A stretch of DNA of 45,155 bases from Methylomonas koyamae (GTDB taxonomy: Bacteria; Pseudomonadota; Gammaproteobacteria; Methylococcales; Methylomonadaceae), in contig NZ_PPPU01000050.1 of the NCBI RefSeq assembly GCF_006483455.1, forward strand, positions 1 through 45,155, given 5' to 3'. A program made the translations under genes and the position numbers. Below, piece after piece: positions 37,129 through 45,155 of the stretch. The notes below the pieces were generated by a model. It was not told the origin of the DNA and did no database searches. It was given only the letters and a program-made list of their open reading frames with translations. Positions within the stretch are counted from its first letter, which is position 1; each line of letters begins with the position of its first letter.

Positions 37129-39417
37129 TTAGCGGTCAGGTGTCGTGACGTCTTCAATCGCGATCGGAAATTCCACCCAAAAGGTGCTGCCCATGCCCGG
37201 TGTGCTGCTAACGCCTACGCTTCCGTCCATCAGCTCGGCCAGTTGTTTGGTAATCGCCAAGCCAATACCGGTGCCTTCGATTTCGCTATTCTCGGCGCCC
37301 AAACGTTGAAACGATTGAAACAGCAATTTCTGCTCTTGCGCCGCCAATCCTTCTCCGGCATCCACGACCGAAATGCGGATGCGGTTGCTGCCGATACGCT
37401 GGGTGTGCAAATCGATACGGCCGGCCGGCCTATTGTATTTGACGGCATTTGACAGGAAATTCAGCAGTATCTGTTTTGCCCGTTTCGGGTCGACCTTCAG
37501 TAAAAGGTCCTGCGGTAACGAATTCCGGGCGGTCAAGTCCAGTCCTTTGCTACGCACCAATGGCGTGATCAGCGCAGCGCAGTCCCCGATCAAGTCCTGT
37601 AGCGCCACGCTTTGAATATTCATCGCGATTTTGCCGGATTCGATTTTGGCGAGATCGAGCAGTTCGTTGATCAAGCCTAGTAAATGCTGACCGGCTTTCA
37701 GGATTTCGTTCACCGAATCCAGATGATAAGGATCCAAAGGATGTTCGGGATCGTCCATCTGCAGCAGTTGCGCGAAACCGATTACCGCGTTTAACGGCGT
37801 ACGCAACTCGTGGCTCATTTGCGATAAAAACTGGCTTTTAGCCAGACTGACCTGCTCGGCGCGGTTGATCAGCTCGCGCATCACGGCCTGCTCTTCGGTC
37901 TTTTGCAACAACATTTTCGCCATCAACATTCTTTCGCCGATATCGTTGATGCTGATTACGGCCCCGCTAGGCCCATTTTTACCCGCCATCAACGGCGCAA
38001 TTGCCAGATTGGCGGTAATCTGGTGCTGGCCCGATACGGTCAAACTGCAATGGCTGAATTTCAGCGGCGCGTTTTCGGCGATGCTTTTTCGGATCAGGTC
38101 GGCGATGGCAACAGGTTTGTCGCGGATTTCCAGCGCGAAAATCCGGTCTATCTGCTGACTGCTGGAATTGGGCGGTCTATTGCCGACGATGTCGATGGCG
38201 GCGGAGTTCATGTAATCGATAAAGCCGTCAGGCGTCGTAGTGATCACACCGTCGGCGATCGCGTTCAGCGTGATAAACGCGCGTTTTCGCTCGGCAAACA
38301 AGGACTGAATCAGCTTTTCGAAATGGCGCCAACTACGTAGCGGATAGCTGAACCACAGGACGCACAGCGCGACCGATGGCGCGAACCAATAGTGGCTCAA
38401 TCGTAACAGCAGCCAACTGCAAAGTAGAATTAGCGCCGATAGCGCCAATACCGCCGGCGGCAACCAGCGTGGCGAGAAACGGGTGCTGAGCGAAACCGAA
38501 ACGCCGGCGACGGCGAGGCTGGCGATAAATTGCCAAATTCCGGGTAAGGGCTGCCACAGGGTTTGTTTCAACAAGCCGTCCAGGCCCGCGGCGATAAATT
38601 CGACTCCGGTCATCGGCCGGCCGCCAACCGCCAGCGGCGCCGGCAATTCGCGTTCCAGGCCGCTGGCGGTCAGCCCGACCAATACGTATTTGCCGTCGAA
38701 TGTTCGCGCCGGGATTTTGCCGGATAACACCGCCGAGTAGGAAAGGCGGACGAAATCGGTGCTGGGATCGAAGAACGGCAGCCAAACCCTAAAATCGCCC
38801 TCCAACGAGTCGTGGCTGTTTTCAGTACGCAAGCCGGGCAGATTTTCGAGAAACTCCGGGTGCTGTTGCGCGTACAGCGCCAACGGCATCGCCGGCCAAC
38901 GCCTTTCGCCCAAACCGGCTTCCAGCAGAATACTGCGGCTGACGCCGTCTTTATCCAGATCGACGTTGGCGTGGCCGAGTGCGGCATGTTTGGCGTAGTC
39001 GGCCAGCGGCAAGGTTTCCACTAAGCTCTTGCCGTTATATTCGACCACGACCGGCAGCACTACCGGCCGGACTTGTGCCAGCGCCCGCGCCAGATGGGCG
39101 TCCGCTTCGGGGTGCGATTTGTCAGTTTCGGAAAAAATGAAATCCAGCGCCACGGCGCGCGGTTTCGACTGCGCCAAAAACTCTAGCAAGCGGGCATGGA
39201 TGTCTCGCGGCCATGGCCAACGGCCGAATTCGGCCAAGCTTTCTTGATCGACTTCGATGATAACGATCTCCGGCGAAGCCGGCGAGGCCAACAAAGGCAG
39301 TTGCAGGTCGTATACCCAGCGGTCTACACGCCACAAGGCGTCGCTTGCGGTCAATATGACCGTCAACAACGTCAAAATGGAAATTAACACTGGTTTGTCG
39401 CAGCGGCGTTTCGCCAT
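37129..39417 (-). CDS. CHASE2-PAS hybrid-less sensor histidine kinase
   Basis: A 762-residue membrane kinase. After an N-terminal helix comes a periplasmic CHASE2 domain (about 25-300; signatures IIEVDQESLAEFGRWPWPRD, RAVALDFIFSETD, GKYVLVGLTASGLE). Three membrane helices (about 305-370) and a PAS domain (LNAIADGVITTTPDGFIDYMN) follow. The HisKA phosphorylation site is MSHELRTPLNAVIG, and the ATPase boxes are NFLSNAVKYN, DAGEGLA and GTGIGLAITK. There is no receiver domain and no response-regulator gene alongside. It is 109 bases upstream of the FecR gene. The ribosome site at the ATG is poor. Confidence 0.92.
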   Translation of the reverse strand: MAKRRCDKPVLISILTLLTVILTASDALWRVDRWVYDLQLPLLASPASPEIVIIEVDQESLAEFGRWPWPRDIHARLLEFLAQSKPRAVALDFIFSETDKSHPEADAHLARALAQVRPVVLPVVVEYNGKSLVETLPLADYAKHAALGHANVDLDKDGVSRSILLEAGLGERRWPAMPLALYAQQHPEFLENLPGLRTENSHDSLEGDFRVWLPFFDPSTDFVRLSYSAVLSGKIPARTFDGKYVLVGLTASGLERELPAPLAVGGRPMTGVEFIAAGLDGLLKQTLWQPLPGIWQFIASLAVAGVSVSLSTRFSPRWLPPAVLALSALILLCSWLLLRLSHYWFAPSVALCVLWFSYPLRSWRHFEKLIQSLFAERKRAFITLNAIADGVITTTPDGFIDYMNSAAIDIVGNRPPNSSSQQIDRIFALEIRDKPVAIADLIRKSIAENAPLKFSHCSLTVSGQHQITANLAIAPLMAGKNGPSGAVISINDIGERMLMAKMLLQKTEEQAVMRELINRAEQVSLAKSQFLSQMSHELRTPLNAVIGFAQLLQMDDPEHPLDPYHLDSVNEILKAGQHLLGLINELLDLAKIESGKIAMNIQSVALQDLIGDCAALITPLVRSKGLDLTARNSLPQDLLLKVDPKRAKQILLNFLSNAVKYNRPAGRIDLHTQRIGSNRIRISVVDAGEGLAAQEQKLLFQSFQRLGAENSEIEGTGIGLAITKQLAELMDGSVGVSSTPGMGSTFWVEFPIAIEDVTTPDR

Positions 39418-39540
39418 GGGGATCGTCTAAAGAGCGGCTGAGAATCAATTATAGTCCGATAGCGTTGAGGCGAGTAATGCCGTAGCGACTGTTAGCTCTC
39501 GTTTGACCTAGCCCTTCAGGCATACCGTATTGGTTTCCTA

Positions 39541-42141
39541 TCAGTTGCCGTAGCTTTTCATCAGACCGGCCAGACGGTATAGAGTATCCAAAGCTTGTCT
39601 GGGGCTGAGTTGGTCAGGGTCGAGTTCGGCGAGTAACACCAGTGCCGGATGGCATTCCTGACTGGTAAACAAATCGAATTGGTTGATTTCGCTACGGTCC
39701 TGTTGCTCGATGTAAGCGGTATTTTCCAGTTGCGCCAGTTTTTGTTTGGCATTGGCGATCACCGACTGCGGCACGCCGGCCAGTGCTGCGACTTGCAGGC
39801 CGTAGCTCTGGCTGGCCGGGCCGTCTTTCACTGCATGTAAAAACACGATCTTGTCGCCGTGCTCCATCGCATCCAGATGAATGTTGTGGATACCGGTTTG
39901 TTCTTCGGCCAGGGTGGTCAGTTCGAAATAGTGGGTGGCGAACAGGGTAAAGGCTTTGACGTTGCGGGCCAGATAATCGGCGCAGGCCCAGGCCAGCGAC
40001 AAACCGTCGAAAGTGCTAGTGCCGCGGCCGATTTCGTCCATCAAAATCAGACTGTTGGCGCTGGCGTTGTGCAGGATGTTGGCAGTTTCCGACATTTCCA
40101 CCATGAAGGTGGAACGGCCGCTGGCCAAGTCGTCGGAAGCGCCGATGCGGGTGAAGATTTTGTCGATCGGCCCGCAAGTCAACGTTTGCGCCGGCACGTA
40201 GCAACCGATATGGGCCAGCAATACGATCAATGCGGCCTGACGCATATAGGTCGATTTACCGCCCATGTTCGGACCGGTGATGACCAGCATGCGTCGGTCG
40301 CCGGAAAAATCCAGGTCGTTGGCGACAAAGGGAATGCTGGACAGTTGCTCGACCACCGGATGGCGGCCGGCGACGATGTGAATGCCGGGTTCCTGGGTCA
40401 ATATCGGTTGAGACCAATTCAGGGTTTCGGCGCGCTCGGCAAAGTTGACCAGCACGTCCAGTTCCGCCAGTGCCGTCGCGCATTGCTGCAAATCCAGCAA
40501 GGCTTCGCCCAGCGTGCCCAGCAAGTCGTCGTACAAGGCTTTTTCGAAGGCCAGCGACTTTTCCCGGGCACTCAGCACTTTGTCCTCGAACGATTTTAGC
40601 TCCGGGGTGATATAGCGTTCGGCACCTTTTAAGGTTTGCTTGCGGGTGTAATGCACCGGCACTTTGTCGGCTTGGGCGTTGGAAATTTCGATGTAATAGC
40701 CGTGCACCCGGTTGTAATTGACCTTGAGGTTGGCGATGCCGGTGGCGGCGCGCTCACGTTGCTCCATGTCGATCAAAAACTGGTCGGCGTTCTGGCTGAG
40801 GTTGCGCAGTTCGTCGAGTTCGGCGTTGAAGCCCGGCGCGATGACGCCGCCGTCCCGAATCAACACCGGCGGATTATCGATGATCGCGCGTTGCAGCAGA
40901 TCGACCAATTCCGGATGTTCTTTGAGTTGCTGGCGTAAGGCTTCCAAATGAGGATTGTCGCTACCGGCCAGTTTTTGTTGCAGTTCCGGCAGCACCGCCA
41001 AGGTCAGGCGCAGGGTCAACAGGTCGCGCGGTCTGGCCGATTTCAACGCAATCCGTGAGCTGATGCGCTCGATGTCGCCGACTTGGCGCAGGCTGGCTTG
41101 AAGGTCGCGATACAACTCGTGGTCGATCAGACTGGCGATGCAGGCGTAACGGCCGTTGACTACGGCCTGGTCGCGCAACGGCCGATGCAGCCAGCGCCGC
41201 AAACAGCGGCTGCCCATCGCGGTGGCGGTCTTGTCCAACACGCCGAGCAAAGTGTATTGCAATTGGCCGCTGGGGTGGCTGTCCAACTCCAGATTGCGGC
41301 GGCTGGCAGCGTCCAGGCTGATGCTGTCGTCGGCGTGCTCGACGGCGATGCCCTGGATGTGGGGCAGGGCGTTGAACTGGGTGTCGCGCACGTATTGCAG
41401 CAAACAGCCGGCCGCGCAAATCGCCGCCGGCAGTTGCTCGCAACCGAAGCCCTTCAAGTCGTGGCAGTTGAATTGCTTCAAAATCAATTGCCGGCAACTG
41501 TCCAATTCAAAATGCCAGGGCGGCCGCCTGCACAGGCCCTTGCGCTCCTTGATCGCGGCGGGCAGGGCTTGGTCTTCGCTGAACAACAATTCGGCCGGAT
41601 TCAAGCGCTCGATTTCCGCCAGCAACTGGCTGTCGTTTTCCAGTTGTTGCAACACGAACTTGCCGCTGGTCAAATCCAGGCAAGCCAGACCGATCAGTTT
41701 GTCGAAGCGCGCCAGCGCCACCAGCAGATTATCCTTGCGGTCTTCCAGCAGAGCCTCGTCGGTGACGGTGCCGGGGGTGACGATGCGCACTACTTGGCGC
41801 TCGACCGGTCCTTTGGATTTGGCGGGGTCGCCGATTTGCTCGCAAATCGCGATAGACTCGCCCTGTTTGAGCAAGCGGGCGATGTAGTTCTCGGCGGCGT
41901 GGTACGGAATCCCAGCCATCGGAATCGGCGCGCCGGCCGAGGCGCCGCGCGCGGTCAAAGTAATGTCCAGCAACCTTGCGGCGCGCTTGGCATCGTCGTA
42001 AAACAGCTCGTAAAAATCGCCCATCCGGTAAAACAACAAAATCTCCGGATGCTGTGCCTTAATGCGCAGGTATTGCTGCATCATCGGCGTATGGGGAGAT
42101 TCGTTGGCTGGCTTAGACGATTGTTTTTCTGGGCTGTTCAT
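39541..42141 (-). CDS. mutS: DNA mismatch repair protein MutS
   Basis: Recognises mismatches and starts repair with MutL. The 866 residues show the mismatch-wedge Phe-x-Glu in [16 protein letters not shown], the Walker [17 protein letters not shown], Walker B and signature [18 protein letters not shown], and the ATHYFELT switch. The C-terminal end ([14 protein letters not shown]) is complete. It stands alone on the minus strand, 123 bases before the CHASE2 kinase gene. Confidence 0.98.
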   Translation of the reverse strand: MNSPEKQSSKPANESPHTPMMQQYLRIKAQHPEILLFYRMGDFYELFYDDAKRAARLLDITLTARGASAGAPIPMAGIPYHAAENYIARLLKQGESIAICEQIGDPAKSKGPVERQVVRIVTPGTVTDEALLEDRKDNLLVALARFDKLIGLACLDLTSGKFVLQQLENDSQLLAEIERLNPAELLFSEDQALPAAIKERKGLCRRPPWHFELDSCRQLILKQFNCHDLKGFGCEQLPAAICAAGCLLQYVRDTQFNALPHIQGIAVEHADDSISLDAASRRNLELDSHPSGQLQYTLLGVLDKTATAMGSRCLRRWLHRPLRDQAVVNGRYACIASLIDHELYRDLQASLRQVGDIERISSRIALKSARPRDLLTLRLTLAVLPELQQKLAGSDNPHLEALRQQLKEHPELVDLLQRAIIDNPPVLIRDGGVIAPGFNAELDELRNLSQNADQFLIDMEQRERAATGIANLKVNYNRVHGYYIEISNAQADKVPVHYTRKQTLKGAERYITPELKSFEDKVLSAREKSLAFEKALYDDLLGTLGEALLDLQQCATALAELDVLVNFAERAETLNWSQPILTQEPGIHIVAGRHPVVEQLSSIPFVANDLDFSGDRRMLVITGPNMGGKSTYMRQAALIVLLAHIGCYVPAQTLTCGPIDKIFTRIGASDDLASGRSTFMVEMSETANILHNASANSLILMDEIGRGTSTFDGLSLAWACADYLARNVKAFTLFATHYFELTTLAEEQTGIHNIHLDAMEHGDKIVFLHAVKDGPASQSYGLQVAALAGVPQSVIANAKQKLAQLENTAYIEQQDRSEINQFDLFTSQECHPALVLLAELDPDQLSPRQALDTLYRLAGLMKSYGN

Positions 42142-42543
42142 TGATTAAGTTAATGAAATATCTTGAAAACGTTCTTCGTTCCGGTGCCGACTACGCTCGG
42201 CGATGCTTGTCGAAACTTGCGAGGTTTTTGGCGCTGAGTACCGGATTGGGTGTAGGTTTTGGGTATCGATTTGCGCAAACGCTGGACTCCAAAAACACAT
42301 GCCGGAATCCAATTCAAGGCCAATGCCGTAAGCGGGTTAACCGACTCGGCAAGTCTTTTTTGCCGGCTATCCCGGCGCGCTATTGTCGCTTGGCAGGCGC
42401 TGAAAAACCAGCGGCAGGCTGTGATTGAGACTGAGTGTGGAGCAGGACTTGTCCGTTTAAAGGAAATAGGTAGGGCGAAAAGGCCGGCTTTGGCCCGACT
42501 CCGCCAAGGCCCGTGCCGGGTTATCGCTGCAGGGCATGGTAAG
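42142..42543. other. Gene-free stretch upstream of mutS
   Basis: No supportable gene in 402 bases. A minus-strand frame (42150-42572) includes LTALALNWIPAC, the kind of translation that comes from dispersed palindromic intergenic repeats and not from a gene. No terminator or clear promoter was identified. Confidence 0.5.
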
Positions 42544-43008
42544 TCAAGCGTTACCGGACCCCAATACGGCACGCATCGGCTGAAACGCTACGCCGTTGGC
42601 CTGTACCGCCGCGCCGAGTTCGACAAAACCGAAACGCCGATACACTGCGACCGCGTTCAAGCTGGCGTTGACGGTAAATTCGCCCGGATTACCGGCGTCG
42701 AGTGCCCCGGTTTTGACCCATTGCCACAAATGGCGTGCCAACCCCCGGTTTTGAAAAACTTCGGCCACAAACAGGTGATACAAATGCCGATGATCTCGCA
42801 TCGCCACCACGCCGGCCAGTTCGCCGTTCGCTTCCGCCAGCCAATAGCGGAAATCGGCGTCTTCAATATAACCGGCAATCGCCGCTTCGCCGACGGCCGC
42901 CAGAAACACTTCCGCGCCTACGCCGTCCGCGGATAGCAGAAAAGGCCGGCTCAGCGCCGCGATCAAGCGGCTGATAGGTGCCGCGTCGGCGACCGTTGCG
43001 CGGCGCAT
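42544..43008 (-). CDS. GNAT-family N-acetyltransferase
   Basis: A 154-residue acetyl-CoA-dependent transferase. The N-terminus MRRATVADAAPISRLIAAL is the usual GNAT helix-1 region; beta-4 and the acetyl-CoA loop are visible as YHLFVAEVFQNRGLARHLWQ, and the C-terminal VNASLNAVAVYRRFGFVELG is typical. The substrate is unknown. I take the ATG at 43008; the open frame extends much further upstream only because it shadows the gst gene. It is 61 bases downstream of gst. Confidence 0.88.
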   Translation of the reverse strand: MRRATVADAAPISRLIAALSRPFLLSADGVGAEVFLAAVGEAAIAGYIEDADFRYWLAEANGELAGVVAMRDHRHLYHLFVAEVFQNRGLARHLWQWVKTGALDAGNPGEFTVNASLNAVAVYRRFGFVELGAAVQANGVAFQPMRAVLGSGNA

Positions 43009-43069
43009 CGTCACCGATTTAATCCAATCAAAATCCGTCACCACAACCGCCGCCTCATCGTTCCGCCGC

Positions 43070-43675
43070 TTAGGCTTGCCACAGGCCCGGCATCGGGACG
43101 TAGCCGGGCAGGGCGCGGATGCGCTGAAACCAGGCGACGATGTTGGGGTAATCGCCGATGGCGATGCCACCTTCCGGCGCCAACGCCAGGTAGGGGTAGA
43201 CGGCCAAATCGGCCAGCGACAGCCGGTCGTTGGCCAGCCAATCGTGGTTTTGCAGATGGCCTTCGACGATGCCCAGCACTTTGTCGGCGACTTGTTGCGC
43301 CCGCGCCGTATCGATGGCGCGGCCGACCTTGTGATGCACCCGCAGCATGGCCGGGCCATTGAAGATTTCGTTGGCGGCGGTCGATAGCCACGCCGCGATT
43401 TGCGCCAGTTGGTAAGCGTCGCCCGGCCACCAGGTCTCGCCGCCGTAGCGTTTGGCCAGATACACCAAAATGGCCTGACTGTCGCGAATCGTCAGGCCGT
43501 CGTCCTCCAGCACCGGCACCTGACCGAACGGATTGACTTGCAAAAAGTCGCTGCCGCGTTGCTCGCCGCCCAGCAAATCCACCGGCCGGGTTTGGTAAGG
43601 CAGCCCCAGCAGGCTCAACAGCAGCCGGACCTTGTGGCAATTGCCGGATAAGGCCATGTCGTAGAGGGTGATCAT
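43070..43675 (-). CDS. Glutathione S-transferase family protein
   Basis: A 201-residue GST. The thioredoxin-like N-domain has MITLYDMALSGNCHKVRLLLSLLGL (Ser/Cys region that binds glutathione), NPFGQVPVLEDDGLTIRDSQAILVYLA (cis-Pro and the SNAIL-like DSQAI motif). The helical C-domain has LSLADLAVYPYLALAPEGG. The start at 43675 gives a standard length, and longer upstream readings resemble nothing. It precedes the GNAT gene on the same strand. A palindromic stretch and then the attC site lie upstream. Confidence 0.92.
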   Translation of the reverse strand: MITLYDMALSGNCHKVRLLLSLLGLPYQTRPVDLLGGEQRGSDFLQVNPFGQVPVLEDDGLTIRDSQAILVYLAKRYGGETWWPGDAYQLAQIAAWLSTAANEIFNGPAMLRVHHKVGRAIDTARAQQVADKVLGIVEGHLQNHDWLANDRLSLADLAVYPYLALAPEGGIAIGDYPNIVAWFQRIRALPGYVPMPGLWQA

Positions 43676-43721
43676 TTGGGTTTCTTTGGGTTTCAAGTAT
43701 TGGTTGGGGGGAATGAGTTGG

Positions 43722-43768
43722 GAACGGCCAATTCCCGACCTTCGAAGGTAATTTCCCAATGGCCGGTT
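43722..43768. repeat. Palindromic element upstream of the glutathione S-transferase gene
   Basis: A perfect 12-base palindrome ACCTTCGAAGGT (43738-43749) lies inside longer imperfect arms that begin AACGGCCAATT and end AATGGCCGGTT. It separates the gst gene from the attC site, and may be a dispersed repeat or a boundary mark of the inserted cassette. Confidence 0.5.
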
Positions 43769-43785
43769 TATGTCAGAAATTACTC

Positions 43786-43861
43786 GTTTAACGCCACCGC
43801 TCACAGGTAAAATTGCGAGCGCCAGCGAGTAATTTTATCCTTGTGTAGCGGATTGTTAGGC
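43786..43861 (-). other. Integron attC recombination site (candidate)
   Basis: Read on the minus strand, this 76-base element begins GCCTAAC (matches RYYYAAC) and ends GCGTTAAAC (matches the GTTRRRY core). Inside are L-box arms CCGCTACACA and TGTGAGCGG, which pair except for one extrahelical A. A second pair follows, GGATAAAATT and AATTTTACC, again with one unpaired A, closing a central loop. Box order, spacing, length and unpaired bases are those of attC sites. The stop codon of the SLATT gene lies inside the first box, as in typical gene cassettes. Confidence 0.75.
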
Positions 43862-44347
43862 TTTATCTGCGACATATTCTGCCTGACCATCTTCGATATT
43901 TTTTCTGGCTCTTTTGAATGCCCATTCTGGAATTTGTGGTGTTGTTGAACTGAGGTCGTCCTTCTGTTGGCCGAAGGTTAATACTTTTTCTTTTCCTTCC
44001 TGCGCATCCATGCCCGGCAACTCAATATTTTTAAACCTTCGTACCCGGTTTCGTAATTCTAGATAGCTGCTAGCAGCAGCATGGTGTTCATTGGCTTTAC
44101 TGCTAGGGTTGAGGAATGTTGCAATTGCCCCCAGTGCAGCAACCAGAATGGCAAGTGCGCCTGCTACAAGCGTGTTTTCTTCAAACGCAGAGATACTAGC
44201 GATTCCCGCCATAATTGCCGACGGCACTCCTATCCACAAGTGAATTCTTTTCCAGAGCGCCGACGCTTCGAAGTGCCCCTTGGAGGAATAGATGCAATCT
44301 TCCTCGATGCGGCAGCATTCTTTAACTATTTCATTTTCTAAACTCAT
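43856..44347 (-). CDS. SLATT-domain two-transmembrane effector protein
   Basis: A 163-residue protein with the SLATT pattern: an N-terminal helix (ENEIVKECCRIEED), two membrane helices (about residues 36-54 and 59-79: LWIGVPSAIMAGIASISAF and LVAGALAILVAALGAIATFL), then NPSSKANEHHAAASSYLELRNRVRRF and a polar tail. SLATT proteins are predicted membrane-damaging effectors of nucleotide-signalled anti-phage systems. The start at 44347 lies 5 bases after the stop of the CD-NTase gene, and its ribosome site (GGGTAGAG) overlaps that stop, so the two are coupled. The stop codon falls in the attC first box. The DNA is AT-rich compared with the housekeeping genes. Confidence 0.9.
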   Translation of the reverse strand: MSLENEIVKECCRIEEDCIYSSKGHFEASALWKRIHLWIGVPSAIMAGIASISAFEENTLVAGALAILVAALGAIATFLNPSSKANEHHAAASSYLELRNRVRRFKNIELPGMDAQEGKEKVLTFGQQKDDLSSTTPQIPEWAFKRARKNIEDGQAEYVADKA

Positions 44348-44352
44348 AAACT

Positions 44353-45155
44353 CTACCCGTAAGCTGGGAATTTGTCCCCAAACAATTGCCGCCACTTACC
44401 GATGGCTCCGGCATGATCGTTTTTATCATCGTATGTTAAATACCAAGCGTCTCTTGCCAAATTAGCTGCAGACCTTAACCTTTTGACGACTTCTTGCCTG
44501 GATGTGTAGGTAAGGTAATTATCTACCATGCCTTTGTCGTGCCACATTGGCGATGCTGCTAGTTCTGAAGCCTTGTCAAAGTACTGGAAAACGCTCCACG
44601 AGTAATCAGATATCTGCGTTTCAAGTATTTGTAAAGCCATGACCTCCATATGATATGATTGCAAATAATCTGAATGCTTTTTGTTCCACCACTTGACCAT
44701 TGTGATTATTCGCCTAAAGCCAATGCCTGCCACGGAGCTTCTATTGTTAATATCGGCTGTATGTATTTTAGGATTGGTTGATATCCATGACCCTGTATTC
44801 ATATCAGGAATCTGATATTTGACGATATTTCCGTTGTTATCCACAACGCGACTTGCAGGAACAATATCGACGTTCGGCCATGTTTTATAGTGCAAAGTGA
44901 CCGCTTGACCATTTTTTCTTACGTTATTTCTATATTCACCGAGGGCATCCCTAACCAATTGCAAGACCTCCTGCGGGCTTTTCCCTTCTATATGCTTTCC
45001 AAAGTGTAATGCGGTAATAACGTCCAAATCAGCGTAACCAGTAAGCGCGGTATACCTGTGAATTGATCCAGAGTTGAACGATTCTACGACGTGAAGCTTA
45101 TTGGAAAGAGTTTTTACAACGTCATCTCGCCTGTTGTTAGAGCCGGCCCCAAAAA
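44353..45155 (-). CDS. CD-NTase (cGAS/DncV-like nucleotidyltransferase), N-terminally truncated by the window end
   Basis: 266 residues are visible, open to the window edge, so the true start is missing (about 15-25 residues by comparison with the family). The nucleotidyltransferase active site is complete: NSGSIHRYTALTGYADLDV gives the GS motif (visible residues 29-30) and two metal aspartates (D42, D44), and WPNVDIVPA gives the third (D96). The C-terminal half has STNPKIHTADIN and KWWNKKHSDYLQSYHMEVMAL, typical of SMODS/CD-NTase proteins that make cyclic oligonucleotide alarms on infection. The gene is coupled to the SLATT effector. No Cap2/Cap3 or HORMA/TRIP13 gene is seen. The first visible codons (FGAGS) lie in the 17-base terminal repeat, so the gene may be interrupted. 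Confidence 0.88.
   Translation of the reverse strand, partial: FGAGSNNRRDDVVKTLSNKLHVVESFNSGSIHRYTALTGYADLDVITALHFGKHIEGKSPQEVLQLVRDALGEYRNNVRKNGQAVTLHYKTWPNVDIVPASRVVDNNGNIVKYQIPDMNTGSWISTNPKIHTADINNRSSVAGIGFRRIITMVKWWNKKHSDYLQSYHMEVMALQILETQISDYSWSVFQYFDKASELAASPMWHDKGMVDNYLTYTSRQEVVKRLRSAANLARDAWYLTYDDKNDHAGAIGKWRQLFGDKFPAYG
45139..45155. repeat. Terminal inverted repeat, right copy
   Basis: AGAGCCGGCCCCAAAAA, the exact reverse complement of bases 1-17. It overlaps the visible 5' end of the CD-NTase frame. Confidence 0.85.

Noticed and set aside
42150-42572. 140-codon minus-strand frame upstream of mutS
   Set aside because: It contains repeat-like translation (LTALALNWIPAC) and no coding signature, and it overlaps the GNAT gene end.
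43009-43069. Possible second attC after the gst gene (GCCTAAG...)
   Set aside because: The box reads GCCTAAG instead of GCCTAAC, and no pairing L boxes or GTTRRRY partner could be found.
43009-43359. Upstream extension of the GNAT frame inside gst
   Set aside because: It is the out-of-frame shadow of the well-supported gst gene; the GNAT domain starts at the methionine at 43008.

Overview
The window looks like chromosomal DNA of a gammaproteobacterium, most likely a methanotroph of the Methylococcales (Methylomonas-like). The evidence is the gammaproteobacterial gene orders (map-glnD divergent from rpsB-tsf-pyrH-frr-uppS-cdsA-dxr-rseP; nqrABCDEF with nqrM), a stand-alone bacteriohemerythrin, an NnrS protein and an atypically long glutamate synthase. 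The lineage is inferred from protein character, because no marker such as pmoA or 16S rRNA lies in the window. No tRNA, rRNA or CRISPR array was found.

Layout. 0-2.2 kb: an OmpA-type outer-membrane protein, then an 838-base gene-poor stretch holding the C-terminal remnant of a tyrosine integrase over a degenerate tRNA-3'-end-like sequence. 2.2-6.3 kb: a DUF455 ferritin-like protein overlapping nnrS, a terminator shared with the convergent ispG, and a metallophosphoesterase. 6.4-12.7 kb: the complete Na+-translocating NADH:quinone reductase operon plus its iron-insertion factor nqrM. 12.7-15.2 kb: AlkB, bacteriohemerythrin and a degraded IS3-family element. 15.2-22.8 kb: an 1827-residue GltB-type glutamate synthase and, behind it, a CysJ-type diflavin reductase instead of gltD. 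22.8-27.5 kb: a UbiH/UbiF/VisC hydroxylase, glnD and map. 27.6-35.9 kb: the translation, nucleotide, envelope and isoprenoid run from rpsB to rseP, then dsbC. 36.0-42.1 kb: a CHASE2 histidine kinase-FecR-OmpA lipoprotein module and mutS. 42.5-43.7 kb: a GNAT acetyltransferase and a glutathione S-transferase.

The last 1.4 kb is different. It is visibly AT-richer and holds an integron-type attC site (43786-43861). Abutting it in the correct orientation is a two-gene unit: a CD-NTase (cGAS-like nucleotidyltransferase) followed by a SLATT two-transmembrane effector. This resembles a minimal CBASS anti-phage system carried as an integron gene cassette. The CD-NTase lacks its N-terminus because the window ends inside it.

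The two window ends are a perfect 17-base inverted repeat of each other. The window is therefore probably a contig broken at two copies of the same repeat, and that repeat may interrupt the CD-NTase.

Functionally, much of the core is envelope and isoprenoid biology: ispG and dxr (MEP pathway), uppS, cdsA, rseP, and a ubiquinone hydroxylase next to a quinone-reducing Na+ pump. Nitrogen assimilation is represented by GltB and GlnD.
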